Source: Climacium dendroides
Taxonomy: Eukaryota; Streptophyta; Bryopsida; Hypnales; Climaciaceae
DNA: 64,000 bases
Assembly (NCBI GenBank): GCA_950106755.1
Contig: CATNNA010000005.1
Span: 1,054,001 to 1,118,000, forward strand
Reading direction: 5' to 3'
The notes under the pieces are model-generated. The model saw only the letters and a program-made list of their open reading frames with translations, had not been told where the DNA came from and ran no database searches. The position numbers and the translations under genes were made by a program. Below are positions 23,029 to 35,754 of this stretch, in pieces (position 1 is the first letter of the stretch; every line of letters starts with the position of its first letter).

Positions 23029-25856
23029 AATCCTAATTATTTTGAACAATTGCAACTTGTTTGTTATGTTTTTGGACATGCTTGCACGTCAAACCGATAT
23101 AGTTTATTGGTTTGGGTTTTATTAAATACAGCATGATTTCTAGAGTATTTGTTTTGAAATCCATTTCAAATGTCAAAGACAGTGTATGAAAGCAATAGGC
23201 TGGTTTGTCTTAAAATTAAGTTTTTCCATGAATCCTAATTATTTTGAACAATTGCAACTTGTGTGTTACGTTTTTGGACATGCTTGCACGTCAAATCGAT
23301 ATAGTTTATTGGTTTGGGTTTTATTAAATACAGCATGATTTCTAGAGTATTTGTTTTGAAATCCATTTCAAATGACGAAGACAGTGGACGAAAGCAATAG
23401 GCTGGTTTGTCTTAAAATTAAGTTTTTCCATGAATCCTAATTATTTTGAACAATTGCAACTTGTGTGTTACGTTTTTGGACATGCTTGCACGTCAAACCG
23501 ATATAGTTTATTGGTTTGGGTTTTATTAAATACAGCATGATTTCTAGAGTATTTGTTTTGAAATCCATTTCAAATGTCAAAGACAGTGTAGGAAAGCAAT
23601 AGGCTGGTTTGTCTTAAAATTAAGTTTCTCCATGAATCCTAATTATTTTGAACAATTGCAACTTGTGTGTTATGTTTTTGGACATGCTTGCACGTCAAAC
23701 CGATATAATTTATTGGTTTGGGTTTTATTAAATACAGCATGATTTCTAGAGTATTTGTTTTGAAATCCATTTCAAATGTCAAAGACAGTGTATGAAAGCA
23801 ATAGGCTAGTTTGTCTTAAAATTAAGTTTTTCCATGAATCCTAATTATTTTGAACAATTGCAACTTGTGTGTTACGTTTTTGGACATGCTTGCACGTCAA
23901 ACCGATATAATTTATTGGTTTGGGTTTTATTAAATACAGCATGATTTCTAGAGTATTTGTTTTGAAATCCATTTCAAATGTCAAAGACAGTGTATGAAAG
24001 CAATAGGCTAGTTTGTCTTAAAATTAAGTTTTTCCATGAATCCTAATTATTTTGAACAATTGCAACTTGTGTGTTATGTTCTTGGACATGCTTGCACGTC
24101 AAACCAATATAATTTATTGGTTTGGGTTTTATTAAATACAGCATGATTTCTAGAGTATTTGTTTTGAAATCCATTTCAAATGAAGAAGACAGTGTAGGAA
24201 AGCAATAGGCTGGTTTGTCTTAAAATTAAGTTTTTCCATGAATCCTAATTATTTTGAACAATTGCAACTTGTGTGTTACGTTTCTGGACATGCTTGCACG
24301 TCAAACCGATATAGTTTATTGGTTTGGGTTTTATTAAATACAGCATGATTTCTAGAGTATTTGTTTTGAAATCCATTTCAAGTGATGAAGACAGTGTACG
24401 AAAGCAATAGGCTGGGTTGTCTTAAAATTAAGTTTTTCCATGAATCCTAATTATTTTGAACAATTGCAACTTGTGTGTTATGTTTTTGGACATGCTTGCA
24501 CGTCAAACCGATATAATTTATTGGTTTGAATTTTATTAAATACAGCATGATTTCTAGAGTATTTGTTTTGAAATCCATTTCAAATGTCAAAGACAGTGTA
24601 TGAAAGCAATAGGCTGGTTTGTCTTAAAATTAAGTTTTTCCATGAATCCTAATTATTTTGAACAATTGCAACTTGTGTGTTACGTTTTTGGACATGCTTG
24701 CACGTCAAATCGATATAGTTTATTGGTTTGGGTTTTATTAAATACAGCATGATTTCTAGAGTATTTGTTTTGAAATCCATTTCAAATGTCAAAGACAGTG
24801 TATGAAAGCAATAGGCTAGTTTGTCTTAAAATTAAGTTTTTCCATGAATCCTAATTATTTTGAACAATTGCAACTTGTGTGTTATGTTTTTGGACATGCT
24901 TGCACGTCAAACCGATATAATTTATTGGTTTGGGTTTTATTAAATACAGCATGATTTCTAGAGTATTTGTTTTGAAATCCATTTCAAGTGATGAAGACAG
25001 TGTACGAAAGCAATAGGCTAGTTTGTCTTAAAATTAAGTTTTTCCATGAATCCTAATTATTTTGAACAATTGCAACTTGTGTGTTACGTTTTTGGACATG
25101 CTTGCACGTCAAACCGATATAATATATTGGTTTGGGTTTTATTAAATACAGCATGATTTCTAGAGTATTTGTTTTGAAATCCATTTCAAATGTCAAAGAC
25201 AGTGTAGGAAAGCAATAGGCTAGTTTGTCTTAAAATTAAGTTTTTCCATGAATCCTAATTATTTTGAACAATTGCAACTTGTGTGTTATGTTCTTGGACA
25301 TGCTTGCACGTCAACCCAATATAATTTATTGGTTTGGGTTTTATTAAATACAGCATGATTTCTAGAGTATTTGTTTTGAAATCCATTTCAAACGAAGAAG
25401 ACAGTGTAGGAAAGCAATAGGCTGGGTTGTCTTAAAATTAAATTTTTCCATGAATCCTAATTATTTTGAACAATTGCAACTTGTGTGTTACGTTTTTGGA
25501 CATGCTTGCACGTCAAACCGATATAATTTATTGGTTTGGGTTTTATTAAATACAGCATGATTTCTAGAGTATTTGTTTTGAAATCCATTTCAAATGAAGA
25601 AGACAGTGTAGGAAAGCAATAGGCTGGTTTGTCTTAAAATTAAGTTTTTCCATGAATCCTAATTATTTTGAACAATTGCAACTTGTGTGTTACGTTTCTG
25701 GACATGCTTGCACGTCAAACCGATATAGTTTATTGGTTTGGGTTTTATTAAATACAGCATGATTTCTAGAGTATTTGTTTTGAAATCCATTTCAAGTGAA
25801 GAAGACAGTGTACGAAAGCAATAGGCTAGTTTGTCTTAAAATTAAGTTTTTCCATG
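23029..25856. repeat. HOR unit of 14 monomers, copy 3
   Basis: Copies 115-128, again offset by 2828 bases, with ttgtttgtt at 23057, caaaccaat at 24100 and atataatata at 25117. The unit is complete. The next monomer, at 25857, is not the expected ttgtttgtt form but the second monomer type of the unit (caaatcg/tgacgaag), so the run of 14-mers breaks here. Confidence 0.87.
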
Positions 25857-27674
25857 AATCCTAATTATTTTGAACAATTGCAACTTGTGTGTTACGTTTT
25901 TGGACATGCTTGCACGTCAAATCGATATAGTTTATTGGTTTGGGTTTTATTAAATACAGCATGATTTCTAGAGTATTTGTTTTGAAATCCATTTCAAATG
26001 ACGAAGACAGTGGACGAAAGCAATAGGCTGGTTTGTCTTAAAATTAAGTTTTTCCATGAATCCTAATTATTTTGAACAATTGCAACTTGTGTGTTACGTT
26101 TTTGGACATGCTTGCACGTCAAACCGATATAGTTTATTGGTTTGGGTTTTATTAAATACAGCATGATTTCTAGAGTATTTGTTTTGAAATCCATTTCAAA
26201 TGTCAAAGACAGTGTAGGAAAGCAATAGGCTGGTTTGTCTTAAAATTAAGTTTCTCCATGAATCCTAATTATTTTGAACAATTGCAACTTGTGTGTTACG
26301 TTTCTGGACATGCTTGCACGTCAAACCGATATAGTTTATTGGTTTGGGTTTTATTAAATACAGCATGATTTCTAGAGTATTTGTTTTGAAATCCATTTCA
26401 AATGTCAAAGACAGTGTAGGAAAGCAATAGGCTGGTTTGTCTTAAAATTAAGTTTCTCCATGAATCCTAATTATTTTGAACAATTGCAACTTGTGTGTTA
26501 CGTTTCTGGACATGCTTGCACGTCAAACCGATATAATTTATTGGTTTGGGTTTTATTAAATACAGCATGATTTCTAGAGTATTTGTTTTGAAATCCATTT
26601 CAAATGTCAAAGACAGTGTAGGAAAGCAATAGGCTGGGTTGTCTTAAAATTAAATTTTTCCATGAATCCTAATTATTTTGAACAATTGCAACTTGTGTGT
26701 TACGTTTTTGGACATGCTTGCACGTCAAACCGATATAGTTTATTGGTTTGGGTTTTATTAAATACAGCATGATTTCTAGAGTATTTGTTTTGAAATCCAT
26801 TTCAAATGTCAAAGACAGTGTAGGAAAGCAATAGGCTGGTTTGTCTTAAAATTAAGTTTCTCCATGAATCCTAATTATTTTGAACAATTGCAACTTGTGT
26901 GTTACGTTTCTGGACATGCTTGCACGTCAAACCGATATAGTTTATTGGTTTGGGTTTTATTAAATACAGCATGATTTCTAGAGTATTTGTTTTGAAATCC
27001 ATTTCAAGTGATGAAGACAGTGTACGAAAGCAATAGGCTGGGTTGTCTTAAAATTAAGTTTTTCCATGAATCCTAATTATTTTGAACAATTGCAACTTGT
27101 GTGTTATGTTTTTGGACATGCTTGCACGTCAAACCGACATAATTTATTGGTTTGAATTTTATTAAATACAGCATGATTTCTAGAGTATTTGTTTTGAAAT
27201 CCATTTCAAATGTCAAAGACAGTGTATGAAAGCAATAGGCTGGTTTGTCTTAAAATTAAGTTTTTCCATGAATCCTAATTATTTTGAACAATTGCAACTT
27301 GTGTGTTACGTTTTTGGACATGCTTGCACGTCAAATCGATATAGTTTATTGGTTTGGGTTTTATTAAATACAGCATGATTTCTAGAGTATTTGTTTTGAA
27401 ATCCATTTCAAATGTCAAAGACAGTGTAGGAAAGCAATAGGCTAGTTTGTCTTAAAATTAAGTTTTTCCATGAATCCTAATTATTTTGAACAATTGCAAC
27501 TTGTGTGTTACGTTTCTGGACATGCTTGCACGTCAAACCGATATAGTTTATTGGTTTGGGTTTTATTAAATACAGCATGATTTCTAGAGTATTTGTTTTG
27601 AAATCCATTTCAAGTGAAGAAGACAGTGTACGAAAGCAATAGGCTAGTTTGTCTTAAAATTAAGTTTTTCCATG
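25857..27674. repeat. Scrambled stretch of 9 monomers
   Basis: Copies 129-137 reuse monomer types from the 14-mer and from family B in a new order. The tttctcc type occurs at 26059, 26261 and 26665; copy 132 joins tttctgg to gctggg with aaattttt; then come aagtgatgaag, ccgacat/tttgaatttt and caaatcg types. Several copies look like left-half and right-half recombinants, for example 131 (tttctgg with the tttctcc end). I see no clean period here. It is a junction zone between two HOR arrays. Confidence 0.7.
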
Positions 27675-29290
27675 AATCCTAATTATTTTGAACAATTGCA
27701 ACTTGTTTGTTATGTTTTTGGACATGCTTGCACGTCAAACCGATATAGTTTATTGGTTTGGGTTTTATTAAATACAGCATGATTTCTAGAGTATTTGTTT
27801 TGAAATCCATTTCAAATGTCAAAGACAGTGTATGAAAGCAATAGGCTGGTTTGTCTTAAAATTAAGTTTTTCCATGAATCCTAATTATTTTGAACAATTG
27901 CAACTTGTGTGTTACGTTTTTGGACATGCTTGCACGTCAAATCGATATAGTTTATTGGTTTGGGTTTTATTAAATACAGCATGATTTCTAGAGTATTTGT
28001 TTTGAAATCCATTTCAAATGACGAAGACAGTGGACGAAAGCAATAGGCTGGTTTGTCTTAAAATTAAGTTTTTCCATGAATCCTAATTATTTTGAACAAT
28101 TGCAACTTGTGTGTTACGTTTTTGGACATGCTTGCACGTCAAACCGATATAGTTTATTGGTTTGGGTTTTATTAAATACAGCATGATTTCTAGAGTATTT
28201 GTTTTGAAATCCATTTCAAATGTCAAAGACAGTGTAGGAAAGCAATAGGCTGGTTTGTCTTAAAATTAAGTTTCTCCATGAATCCTAATTATTTTGAACA
28301 ATTGCAACTTGTGTGTTACGTTTCTGGACATGCTTGCACGTCAAACCGATATAGTTTATTGGTTTGGGTTTTATTAAATACAGCATGATTTCTAGAGTAT
28401 TTGTTTTGAAATCCATTTCAAGTGATGAAGACAGTGTACGAAAGCAATAGGCTGGGTTGTCTTAAAATTAAGTTTTTCCATGAATCCTAATTATTTTGAA
28501 CAATTGCAACTTGTGTGTTATGTTTTTGGACATGCTTGCACGTCAAACCGACATAATTTATTGGTTTGAATTTTATTAAATACAGCATGATTTCTAGAGT
28601 ATTTGTTTTGAAATCCATTTCAAATGTCAAAGACAGTGTATGAAAGCAATAGGCTGGTTTGTCTTAAAATTAAGTTTTTCCATGAATCCTAATTATTTTG
28701 AACAATTGCAACTTGTGTGTTACGTTTTTGGACATGCTTGCACGTCAAATCGATATAGTTTATTGGTTTGGGTTTTATTAAATACAGCATGATTTCTAGA
28801 GTATTTGTTTTGAAATCCATTTCAAATGTCAAAGACAGTGTAGGAAAGCAATAGGCTAGTTTGTCTTAAAATTAAGTTTTTCCATGAATCCTAATTATTT
28901 TGAACAATTGCAACTTGTGTGTTATGTTCTTGGACATGCTTGCACGTCAATCCAATATAATTTATTGGTTTGGGTTTTATTAAATACAGCATGATTTCTA
29001 GAGTATTTGTTTTGAAATCCATTTCAAATGTCAAAGACAGTGTAGGAAAGCAATAGGCTAGTTTGTCTTAAAATTAAGTTTTTCCATGAATCCTAATTAT
29101 TTTGAACAATTGCAACTTGTGTGTTATGTTCTTGGACATGCTTGCACGTCAATCCAATATAATTTATTGGTTTGGGTTTTATTAAATACAGCATGATTTC
29201 TAGAGTATTTGTTTTGAAATCCATTTCAAGTGAAGAAGACAGTGTACGAAAGCAATAGGCTAGTTTGTCTTAAAATTAAGTTTTTCCATG
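27675..29290. repeat. HOR unit of 8 monomers (8/9-mer family), copy 1
   Basis: Copies 138-145. It starts with ttgtttgtt (27703), then caaatcg/tgacgaag, tttctcc, tttctgg/aagtgatgaag, ccgacat/tttgaatttt, caaatcg, and two monomers with caatccaat. The last (29089-29290) joins a caatccaat left half to the aagtgaagaag right half normally found with tttctgg, so it appears recombinant. That fusion explains why this copy has 8 monomers and the next two have 9. Confidence 0.78.
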
Positions 29291-31108
29291 AATCCTAATT
29301 ATTTTGAACAATTGCAACTTGTTTGTTATGTTTTTGGACATGCTTGCACGTCAAACCGATATAGTTTATTGGTTTGGGTTTTATTAAATACAGCATGATT
29401 TCTAGAGTATTTGTTTTGAAATCCATTTCAAATGTCAAAGACAGTGTATGAAAGCAATAGGCTGGTTTGTCTTAAAATTAAGTTTTTCCATGAATCCTAA
29501 TTATTTTGAACAATTGCAACTTGTGTGTTACGTTTTTGGACATGCTTGCACGTCAAATCGATATAGTTTATTGGTTTGGGTTTTATTAAATACAGCATGA
29601 TTTCTAGAGTATTTGTTTTGAAATCCATTTCAAATGACGAAGACAGTGGACGAAAGCAATAGGCTGGTTTGTCTTAAAATTAAGTTTTTCCATGAATCCT
29701 AATTATTTTGAACAATTGCAACTTGTGTGTTACGTTTTTGGACATGCTTGCACGTCAAACCGATATAGTTTATTGGTTTGGGTTTTATTAAATACAGCAT
29801 GATTTCTAGAGTATTTGTTTTGAAATCCATTTCAAATGTCAAAGACAGTGTAGGAAAGCAATAGGCTGGTTTGTCTTAAAATTAAGTTTCTCCATGAATC
29901 CTAATTATTTTGAACAATTGCAACTTGTGTGTTACGTTTCTGGACATGCTTGCACGTCAAACCGATATAGTTTATTGGTTTGGGTTTTATTAAATACAGC
30001 ATGATTTCTAGAGTATTTGTTTTGAAATCCATTTCAAGTGATGAAGACAGTGTACGAAAGCAATAGGCTGGGTTGTCTTAAAATTAAGTTTTTCCATGAA
30101 TCCTAATTATTTTGAACAATTGCAACTTGTGTGTTATGTTCTTGGACATGCTTGCACGTCAAACCGACATAATTTATTGGTTTGAATTTTATTAAATACA
30201 GCATGATTTCTAGAGTATTTGTTTTGAAATCCATTTCAAATGTCAAAGACAGTGTATGAAAGCAATAGGCTGGTTTGTCTTAAAATTAAGTTTTTCCATG
30301 AATCCTAATTATTTTGAACAATTGCAACTTGTGTGTTACGTTTTTGGACATGCTTGCACGTCAAATCGATATAGTTTATTGGTTTGGGTTTTATTAAATA
30401 CAGCATGATTTCTAGAGTATTTGTTTTGAAATCCATTTCAAATGTCAAAGACAGTGTAGGAAAGCAATAGGCTAGTTTGTCTTAAAATTAAGTTTTTCCA
30501 TGAATCCTAATTATTTTGAACAATTGCAACTTGTGTGTTATGTTCTTGGACATGCTTGCACGTCAATCCAATATAATTTATTGGTTTGGGTTTTATTAAA
30601 TACAGCATGATTTCTAGAGTATTTGTTTTGAAATCCATTTCAAATGTCAAAGACAGTGTAGGAAAGCAATAGGCTAGTTTGTCTTAAAATTAAGTTTTTC
30701 CATGAATCCTAATTATTTTGAACAATTGCAACTTGTGTGTTATGTTCTTGGACATGCTTGCACGTCAATCCAATATAATTTATTGGTTTGGGTTTTATTA
30801 AATACAGCATGATTTCTAGAGTATTTGTTTTGAAATCCATTTCAAATGTCAAAGACAGTGTAGGAAAGCAATAGGCTAGTTTGTCTTAAAATTAAGTTTT
30901 TCCATGAATCCTAATTATTTTGAACAATTGCAACTTGTGTGTTACGTTTCTGGACATGCTTGCACGTCAAACCGATATAGTTTATTGGTTTGGGTTTTAT
31001 TAAATACAGCATGATTTCTAGAGTATTTGTTTTGAAATCCATTTCAAGTGAAGAAGACAGTGTACGAAAGCAATAGGCTAGTTTGTCTTAAAATTAAGTT
31101 TTTCCATG
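29291..31108. repeat. HOR unit of 9 monomers (8/9-mer family), copy 2
   Basis: Copies 146-154. It starts with ttgtttgtt at 29319 and follows the order of the preceding unit. It has two full caatccaat monomers (30503 and 30705) and then a separate tttctgg/aagtgaagaag monomer (30907). Copy 150 has ttcttgg where its relatives have tttttgg with ccgacat. Confidence 0.78.
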
Positions 31109-32926
31109 AATCCTAATTATTTTGAACAATTGCAACTTGTTTGTTATGTTTTTGGACATGCTTGCACGTCAAACCGATATAGTTTATTGGTTTGGGTTTT
31201 ATTAAATACAGCATGATTTCTAGAGTATTTGTTTTGAAATCCATTTCAAATGTCAAAGACAGTGTATGAAAGCAATAGGCTGGTTTGTCTTAAAATTAAG
31301 TTTTTCCATGAATCCTAATTATTTTGAACAATTGCAACTTGTGTGTTACGTTTTTGGACATGCTTGCACGTCAAATCGATATAGTTTATTGGTTTGGGTT
31401 TTATTAAATACAGCATGATTTCTAGAGTATTTGTTTTGAAATCCATTTCAAATGTCAAAGACAGTGTATGAAAGCAATAGGCTGGTTTGTCTTAAAATTA
31501 AGTTTTTCCATGAATCCTAATTATTTTGAACAATTGCAACTTGTGTGTTACGTTTTTGGACATGCTTGCACGTCAAATCGATATAGTTTATTGGTTTGGG
31601 TTTTATTAAATACAGCATGATTTCTAGAGTATTTGTTTTGAAATCCATTTCAAATGACGAAGACAGTGGACGAAAGCAATAGGCTGGTTTGTCTTAAAAT
31701 TAAGTTTTTCCATGAATCCTAATTATTTTGAACAATTGCAACTTGTGTGTTACGTTTCTGGACATGCTTGCACGTCAAACCGATATAGTTTATTGGTTTG
31801 GGTTTTATTAAATACAGCATGATTTCTAGAGTATTTGTTTTGAAATCCATTTCAAGTGATGAAGACAGTGTACGAAAGCAATAGGCTGGGTTGTCTTAAA
31901 ATTAAGTTTTTCCATGAATCCTAATTATTTTGAACAATTGCAACTTGTGTGTTATGTTTTTGGACATGCTTGCACGTCAAACCGACATAATTTATTGGTT
32001 TGAATTTTATTAAATACAGCATGATTTCTAGAGTATTTGTTTTGAAATCCATTTCAAATGTCAAAGACAGTGTATGAAAGCAATAGGCTGGTTTGTCTTA
32101 AAATTAAGTTTTTCCATGAATCCTAATTATTTTGAACAATTGCAACTTGTGTGTTACGTTTTTGGACATGCTTGCACGTCAAATCGATATAGTTTATTGG
32201 TTTGGGTTTTATTAAATACAGCATGATTTCTAGAGTATTTGTTTTGAAATCCATTTCAAATGTCAAAGACAGTGTAGGAAAGCAATAGGCTAGTTTGTCT
32301 TAAAATTAAGTTTTTCCATGAATCCTAATTATTTTGAACAATTGCAACTTGTGTGTTATGTTCTTGGACATGCTTGCACGTCAATCCAATATAATTTATT
32401 GGTTTGGGTTTTATTAAATACAGCATGATTTCTAGAGTATTTGTTTTGAAATCCATTTCAAACGAAGAAGACAGTGTAGGAAAGCAATAGGCTGGGTTGT
32501 CTTAAAATTAAATTTTTCCATGAATCCTAATTATTTTGAACAATTGCAACTTGTGTGTTACGTTTTTGGACATGCTTGCACGTCAAACCGATATAATTTA
32601 TTGGTTTGGGTTTTATTAAATACAGCATGATTTCTAGAGTATTTGTTTTGAAATCCATTTCAAATGAAGAAGACAGTGTAGGAAAGCAATAGGCTGGTTT
32701 GTCTTAAAATTAAGTTTTTCCATGAATCCTAATTATTTTGAACAATTGCAACTTGTGTGTTACGTTTCTGGACATGCTTGCACGTCAAACCGATATAGTT
32801 TATTGGTTTGGGTTTTATTAAATACAGCATGATTTCTAGAGTATTTGTTTTGAAATCCATTTCAAGTGAAGAAGACAGTGTACGAAAGCAATAGGCTAGT
32901 TTGTCTTAAAATTAAGTTTTTCCATG
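31109..32926. repeat. HOR unit of 9 monomers (8/9-mer family), copy 3
   Basis: Copies 155-163, starting with ttgtttgtt at 31137. The second and third monomers are both caaatcg types, and the tttctcc monomer is missing. The unit ends with caatcc/aaacgaag/aaattttt, tgaagaag and tttctgg/aagtgaagaag monomers, which is the same ending as the 14-mer. The three-monomer tail therefore leads smoothly into the 14-mer that follows. Confidence 0.78.
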
Positions 32927-35754
32927 AATCCTAATTATTTTGAACAATTGCAACTTGTTTGTTATGTTTTTGGACATGCTTGCACGTCAAACCGATATAG
33001 TTTATTGGTTTGGGTTTTATTAAATACAGCATGATTTCTAGAGTATTTGTTTTGAAATCCATTTCAAATGTCAAAGACAGTGTATGAAAGCAATAGGCTG
33101 GTTTGTCTTAAAATTAAGTTTTTCCATGAATCCTAATTATTTTGAACAATTGCAACTTGTGTGTTACGTTTTTGGACATGCTTGCACGTCAAATCGATAT
33201 AGTTTATTGGTTTGGGTTTTATTAAATACAGCATGATTTCTAGAGTATTTGTTTTGAAATCCATTTCAAATGACGAAGACAGTGGACGAAAGCAATAGGC
33301 TGGTTTGTCTTAAAATTAAGTTTTTCCATGAATCCTAATTATTTTGAACAATTGCAACTTGTGTGTTACGTTTTTGGACATGCTTGCACGTCAAACCGAT
33401 ATAGTTTATTGGTTTGGGTTTTATTAAATACAGCATGATTTCTAGAGTATTTGTTTTGAAATCCATTTCAAATGTCAAAGACAGTGTAGGAAAGCAATAG
33501 GCTGGTTTGTCTTAAAATTAAGTTTCTCCATGAATCCTAATTATTTTGAACAATTGCAACTTGTGTGTTATGTTTTTGGACATGCTTGCACGTCAAACCG
33601 ATATAATTTATTGGTTTGGGTTTTATTAAATACAGCATGATTTCTAGAGTATTTGTTTTGAAATCCATTTCAAATGTCAAAGACAGTGTATGAAAGCAAT
33701 AGGCTAGTTTGTCTTAAAATTAAGTTTTTCCATGAATCCTAATTATTTTGAACAATTGCAACTTGTGTGTTACGTTTTTGGACATGCTTGCACGTCAAAC
33801 CGATATAATTTATTGGTTTGGGTTTTATTAAATACAGCATGATTTCTAGAGTATTTGTTTTGAAATCCATTTCAAATGTCAAAGACAGTGTATGAAAGCA
33901 ATAGGCTAGTTTGTCTTAAAATTAAGTTTTTCCATGAATCCTAATTATTTTGAACAATTGCAACTTGTGTGTTATGTTCTTGGACATGCTTGCACGTCAA
34001 CCCAATATAATTTATTGGTTTGGGTTTTATTAAATACAGCATGATTTCTAGAGTATTTGTTTTGAAATCCATTTCAAATGAAGAAGACAGTGTAGGAAAG
34101 CAATAGGCTGGTTTGTCTTAAAATTAAGTTTTTCCATGAATCCTAATTATTTTGAACAATTGCAACTTGTGTGTTACGTTTCTGGACATGCTTGCACGTC
34201 AAACCGATATAGTTTATTGGTTTGGGTTTTATTAAATACAGCATGATTTCTAGAGTATTTGTTTTGAAATCCATTTCAAGTGATGAAGACAGTGTACGAA
34301 AGCAATAGGCTGGGTTGTCTTAAAATTAAGTTTTTCCATGAATCCTAATTATTTTGAACAATTGCAACTTGTGTGTTATGTTTTTGGACATGCTTGCACG
34401 TCAAACCGATATAATTTATTGGTTTGAATTTTATTAAATACAGCATGATTTCTAGAGTATTTGTTTTGAAATCCATTTCAAATGTCAAAGACAGTGTATG
34501 AAAGCAATAGGCTGGTTTGTCTTAAAATTAAGTTTTTCCATGAATCCTAATTATTTTGAACAATTGCAACTTGTGTGTTACGTTTTTGGACATGCTTGCA
34601 CGTCAAATCGATATAGTTTATTGGTTTGGGTTTTATTAAATACAGCATGATTTCTAGAGTATTTGTTTTGAAATCCATTTCAAATGTCAAAGACAGTGTA
34701 TGAAAGCAATAGGCTAGTTTGTCTTAAAATTAAGTTTTTCCATGAATCCTAATTATTTTGAACAATTGCAACTTGTGTGTTATGTTTTTGGACATGCTTG
34801 CACGTCAAACCGATATAATTTATTGGTTTGGGTTTTATTAAATACAGCATGATTTCTAGAGTATTTGTTTTGAAATCCATTTCAAGTGATGAAGACAGTG
34901 TACGAAAGCAATAGGCTAGTTTGTCTTAAAATTAAGTTTTTCCATGAATCCTAATTATTTTGAACAATTGCAACTTGTGTGTTACGTTTTTGGACATGCT
35001 TGCACGTCAAACCGATATAATATATTGGTTTGGGTTTTATTAAATACAGCATGATTTCTAGAGTATTTGTTTTGAAATCCATTTCAAATGTCAAAGACAG
35101 TGTAGGAAAGCAATAGGCTAGTTTGTCTTAAAATTAAGTTTTTCCATGAATCCTAATTATTTTGAACAATTGCAACTTGTGTGTTATGTTCTTGGACATG
35201 CTTGCACGTCAACCCAATATAATTTATTGGTTTGGGTTTTATTAAATACAGCATGATTTCTAGAGTATTTGTTTTGAAATCCATTTCAAACGAAGAAGAC
35301 AGTGTAGGAAAGCAATAGGCTGGGTTGTCTTAAAATTAAATTTTTCCATGAATCCTAATTATTTTGAACAATTGCAACTTGTGTGTTACGTTTTTGGACA
35401 TGCTTGCACGTCAAACCGATATAATTTATTGGTTTGGGTTTTATTAAATACAGCATGATTTCTAGAGTATTTGTTTTGAAATCCATTTCAAATGAAGAAG
35501 ACAGTGTAGGAAAGCAATAGGCTGGTTTGTCTTAAAATTAAGTTTTTCCATGAATCCTAATTATTTTGAACAATTGCAACTTGTGTGTTACGTTTCTGGA
35601 CATGCTTGCACGTCAAACCGATATAGTTTATTGGTTTGGGTTTTATTAAATACAGCATGATTTCTAGAGTATTTGTTTTGAAATCCATTTCAAGTGAAGA
35701 AGACAGTGTACGAAAGCAATAGGCTAGTTTGTCTTAAAATTAAGTTTTTCCATG
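32927..35754. repeat. HOR unit of 14 monomers, isolated copy 4
   Basis: Copies 164-177 match copies 87-100 monomer by monomer: ttgtttgtt at 32955 and atataatata at 35015, the same 2060-base spacing as in the first three units. The one clear difference is copy 169, which reads caacccaat where the others read caaaccaat. As after copy 3, the following monomer (35755) is the caaatcg/tgacgaag type with the ttgtttgtt monomer skipped. Confidence 0.87.
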
